From the NCBI GenBank assembly GCA_002724505.1, contig PBOV01000055.1:2038-18506 (forward strand): a stretch of DNA of 16,469 bases, given 5' to 3'. The DNA comes from Rhodospirillaceae bacterium (lineage in GTDB: Bacteria; Pseudomonadota; Alphaproteobacteria; MPNO01; UBA2964). The notes below the pieces were generated by a model. The model ran no database searches. It was not told where the DNA came from and was given only the letters and a program-made list of their open reading frames with translations. This document shows, one piece after another, positions 15,469 to 16,469 of the stretch (position 1 is its first letter; the number at the start of each line of letters is the position of its first letter). A program made the position numbers and the translations under genes.

Positions 15469-16469
15469 ATGTCCATTGATATGCATGCACATTGGCGACC
15501 AGCCGAATTAGTCGACGCCCTTCGTTTGCGAACTTCAGACCCAAGGGTTTTTAGAAATGATGATGGTATTGAGGTCTACAAAGCACGCGACGGTGAACAA
15601 CCGATAAGCGAGGCTTTTGACAATGTCGAAACGCGTCTTCAGGAAATGGACCGCCAGAATATAAGCACCGCCGTACTTTCCCTACTAAGCGAATTTACCT
15701 GGATAGAGCGCCTACCACTGGAAGAATCTTTGCCCCTGGTCCAACTCTATAATAATAGCATTTCTGAACTTTGTAATGCTAATGCAGCTAGGTTTACGGG
15801 GCTTTGCGCCTTGCCCCTCGCTGATATCGAAGCAGCAGCCACCGAGTTTGAAAGGGCTATGAACCTCCCTGGCATCGTTGGCGCGCAAGCTCCAGGAAAT
15901 GCGTTCTTAACCTATCAAGAAGCTGATGCGTTTCGCCCAGTGATTGAAATTGCTCACCGTCACAAGTCCGCGATCCTAATTCATTTTGCGCCAATGCCTG
16001 GTGATACCTGGCCGCGCGTCCCAAAAGGTACAGACAATGCCCGCCGGAGAATGGGGACTTTAGATATGCAAGCGAGTTTATCAGCCAATATGGTAACGCT
16101 AGCAATGACAGACATTATGGATTCATATCCAGATGCGATGATGATAGTCCACAACCTTGGGGGAAATATCCCTTTTGAAGTAGAACGGATGGATCATAGG
16201 TGCCTGTTAGATACACCAAATGAGGAACTGCCATCGAAACGTTTTCGTGAATCCAACGTATTTGTTGATTGCAACTCCCTGGGGCCACATGCTATCGAGG
16301 CTGGCGTCCGACTCTACGGTGAAGATCGTATTTTATTTGGGACTGATGGCACCGAATTCGGGGGCAAATGGACTAACAAAGCGTTAGATGACGCCGATCT
16401 GAGTGACCACGCAAAAGATCAAATCCGCGACGGAAATGCTGTTAGAATGTTTTCACATTTAGCACCGCT
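15469..16469 (+). CDS. Amidohydrolase family 2 (ACMSD-like) protein, last residues cut by window edge
   Basis: An open frame of 333 residues reaches the window end. Metal ligands follow the ACMSD pattern: H6-x-H8 (DMHAH), H172 (LIHFAP), H228 (IVHNLGG) and catalytic Asp293 (FGTDGTEF). The RDGNAVRMFSHLAP ending resembles the normal C-terminus of the family, so few residues are missing. Family members decarboxylate or hydrolyse, such as 2-amino-3-carboxymuconate semialdehyde, 4-oxalomesaconate and hydroxybenzoate derivatives. Unlike the left-arm amidohydrolase (E-x-H), it has the H-x-H form, so the two are distinct enzymes. Following a bicupin ring-cleavage candidate, it may process the ring-fission product. 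The family is sure; the reaction is unknown. Confidence 0.87.
   Translation, partial: MSIDMHAHWRPAELVDALRLRTSDPRVFRNDDGIEVYKARDGEQPISEAFDNVETRLQEMDRQNISTAVLSLLSEFTWIERLPLEESLPLVQLYNNSISELCNANAARFTGLCALPLADIEAAATEFERAMNLPGIVGAQAPGNAFLTYQEADAFRPVIEIAHRHKSAILIHFAPMPGDTWPRVPKGTDNARRRMGTLDMQASLSANMVTLAMTDIMDSYPDAMMIVHNLGGNIPFEVERMDHRCLLDTPNEELPSKRFRESNVFVDCNSLGPHAIEAGVRLYGEDRILFGTDGTEFGGKWTNKALDDADLSDHAKDQIRDGNAVRMFSHLAP

Noticed and set aside
1..16469. CRISPR arrays, insertion sequences, tRNA or rRNA genes, attachment sites, toxin-antitoxin or defence genes
   Set aside because: No repeat arrays, transposase motifs, structural RNA features or defence domains were seen; nearly all sequence is explained by catabolic genes.

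Overview
The window is a dense catabolic gene island, almost certainly from a Gram-negative bacterium of the Pseudomonadota. An alphaproteobacterium is my best guess, from the mix of Rieske oxygenases, ACMSD-type amidohydrolases, GMC and SDR enzymes, and a G+C content near one half by eye; the sequence does not prove the taxon. Every stretch of more than about 200 bases is coding. I see no mobile element, CRISPR array, tRNA or rRNA, and the two outermost genes run off the window.

Layout. The genes form two divergent arms around a 183-base intergenic region (7780-7962). The left arm is on the minus strand. Read away from the centre it encodes: an old-yellow-enzyme flavin oxidoreductase; a phthalate-4,5-dioxygenase-like Rieske oxygenase; a BenD/XylL-like cis-diol dehydrogenase; a dienelactone hydrolase family protein; a decarboxylase-type amidohydrolase; a TauD/TfdA-type Fe(II)/2-oxoglutarate dioxygenase; and a GMC oxidoreductase cut by the left edge. 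The right arm is on the plus strand. It encodes: a second Rieske oxygenase; a PcaD-like alpha/beta hydrolase; two further SDRs; a third Rieske oxygenase with its beta subunit, closely resembling terephthalate dioxygenase TphA2-TphA3; a gamma-carbonic-anhydrase-like hexapeptide protein; a bicupin resembling gentisate-type ring-cleavage dioxygenases; and a second ACMSD-type amidohydrolase cut by the right edge.

How the genes may work together (inference). The set fits breakdown of an aromatic carboxylic acid, possibly with a side chain or ether. GMC, TauD and OYE enzymes would act on side chains or unsaturated intermediates. The three Rieske systems would hydroxylate or O-demethylate the ring, and SDRs would re-aromatise cis-diols. 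Amidohydrolases would decarboxylate hydroxybenzoates or hydrolyse ring-cleavage products, the bicupin would open the ring, and the two alpha/beta hydrolases would open lactones. The substrate cannot be read from sequence. No ferredoxin, reductase, transporter or transcriptional regulator gene lies inside the window, so electron supply and control must come from elsewhere.

Regulation visible in sequence: a good sigma70-like promoter before the bicupin gene (14136-14164), a possible promoter with a perfect -35 box in the central region (7867-7896), and a 7-base perfect inverted repeat upstream of the left-arm Rieske gene (6608-6626).
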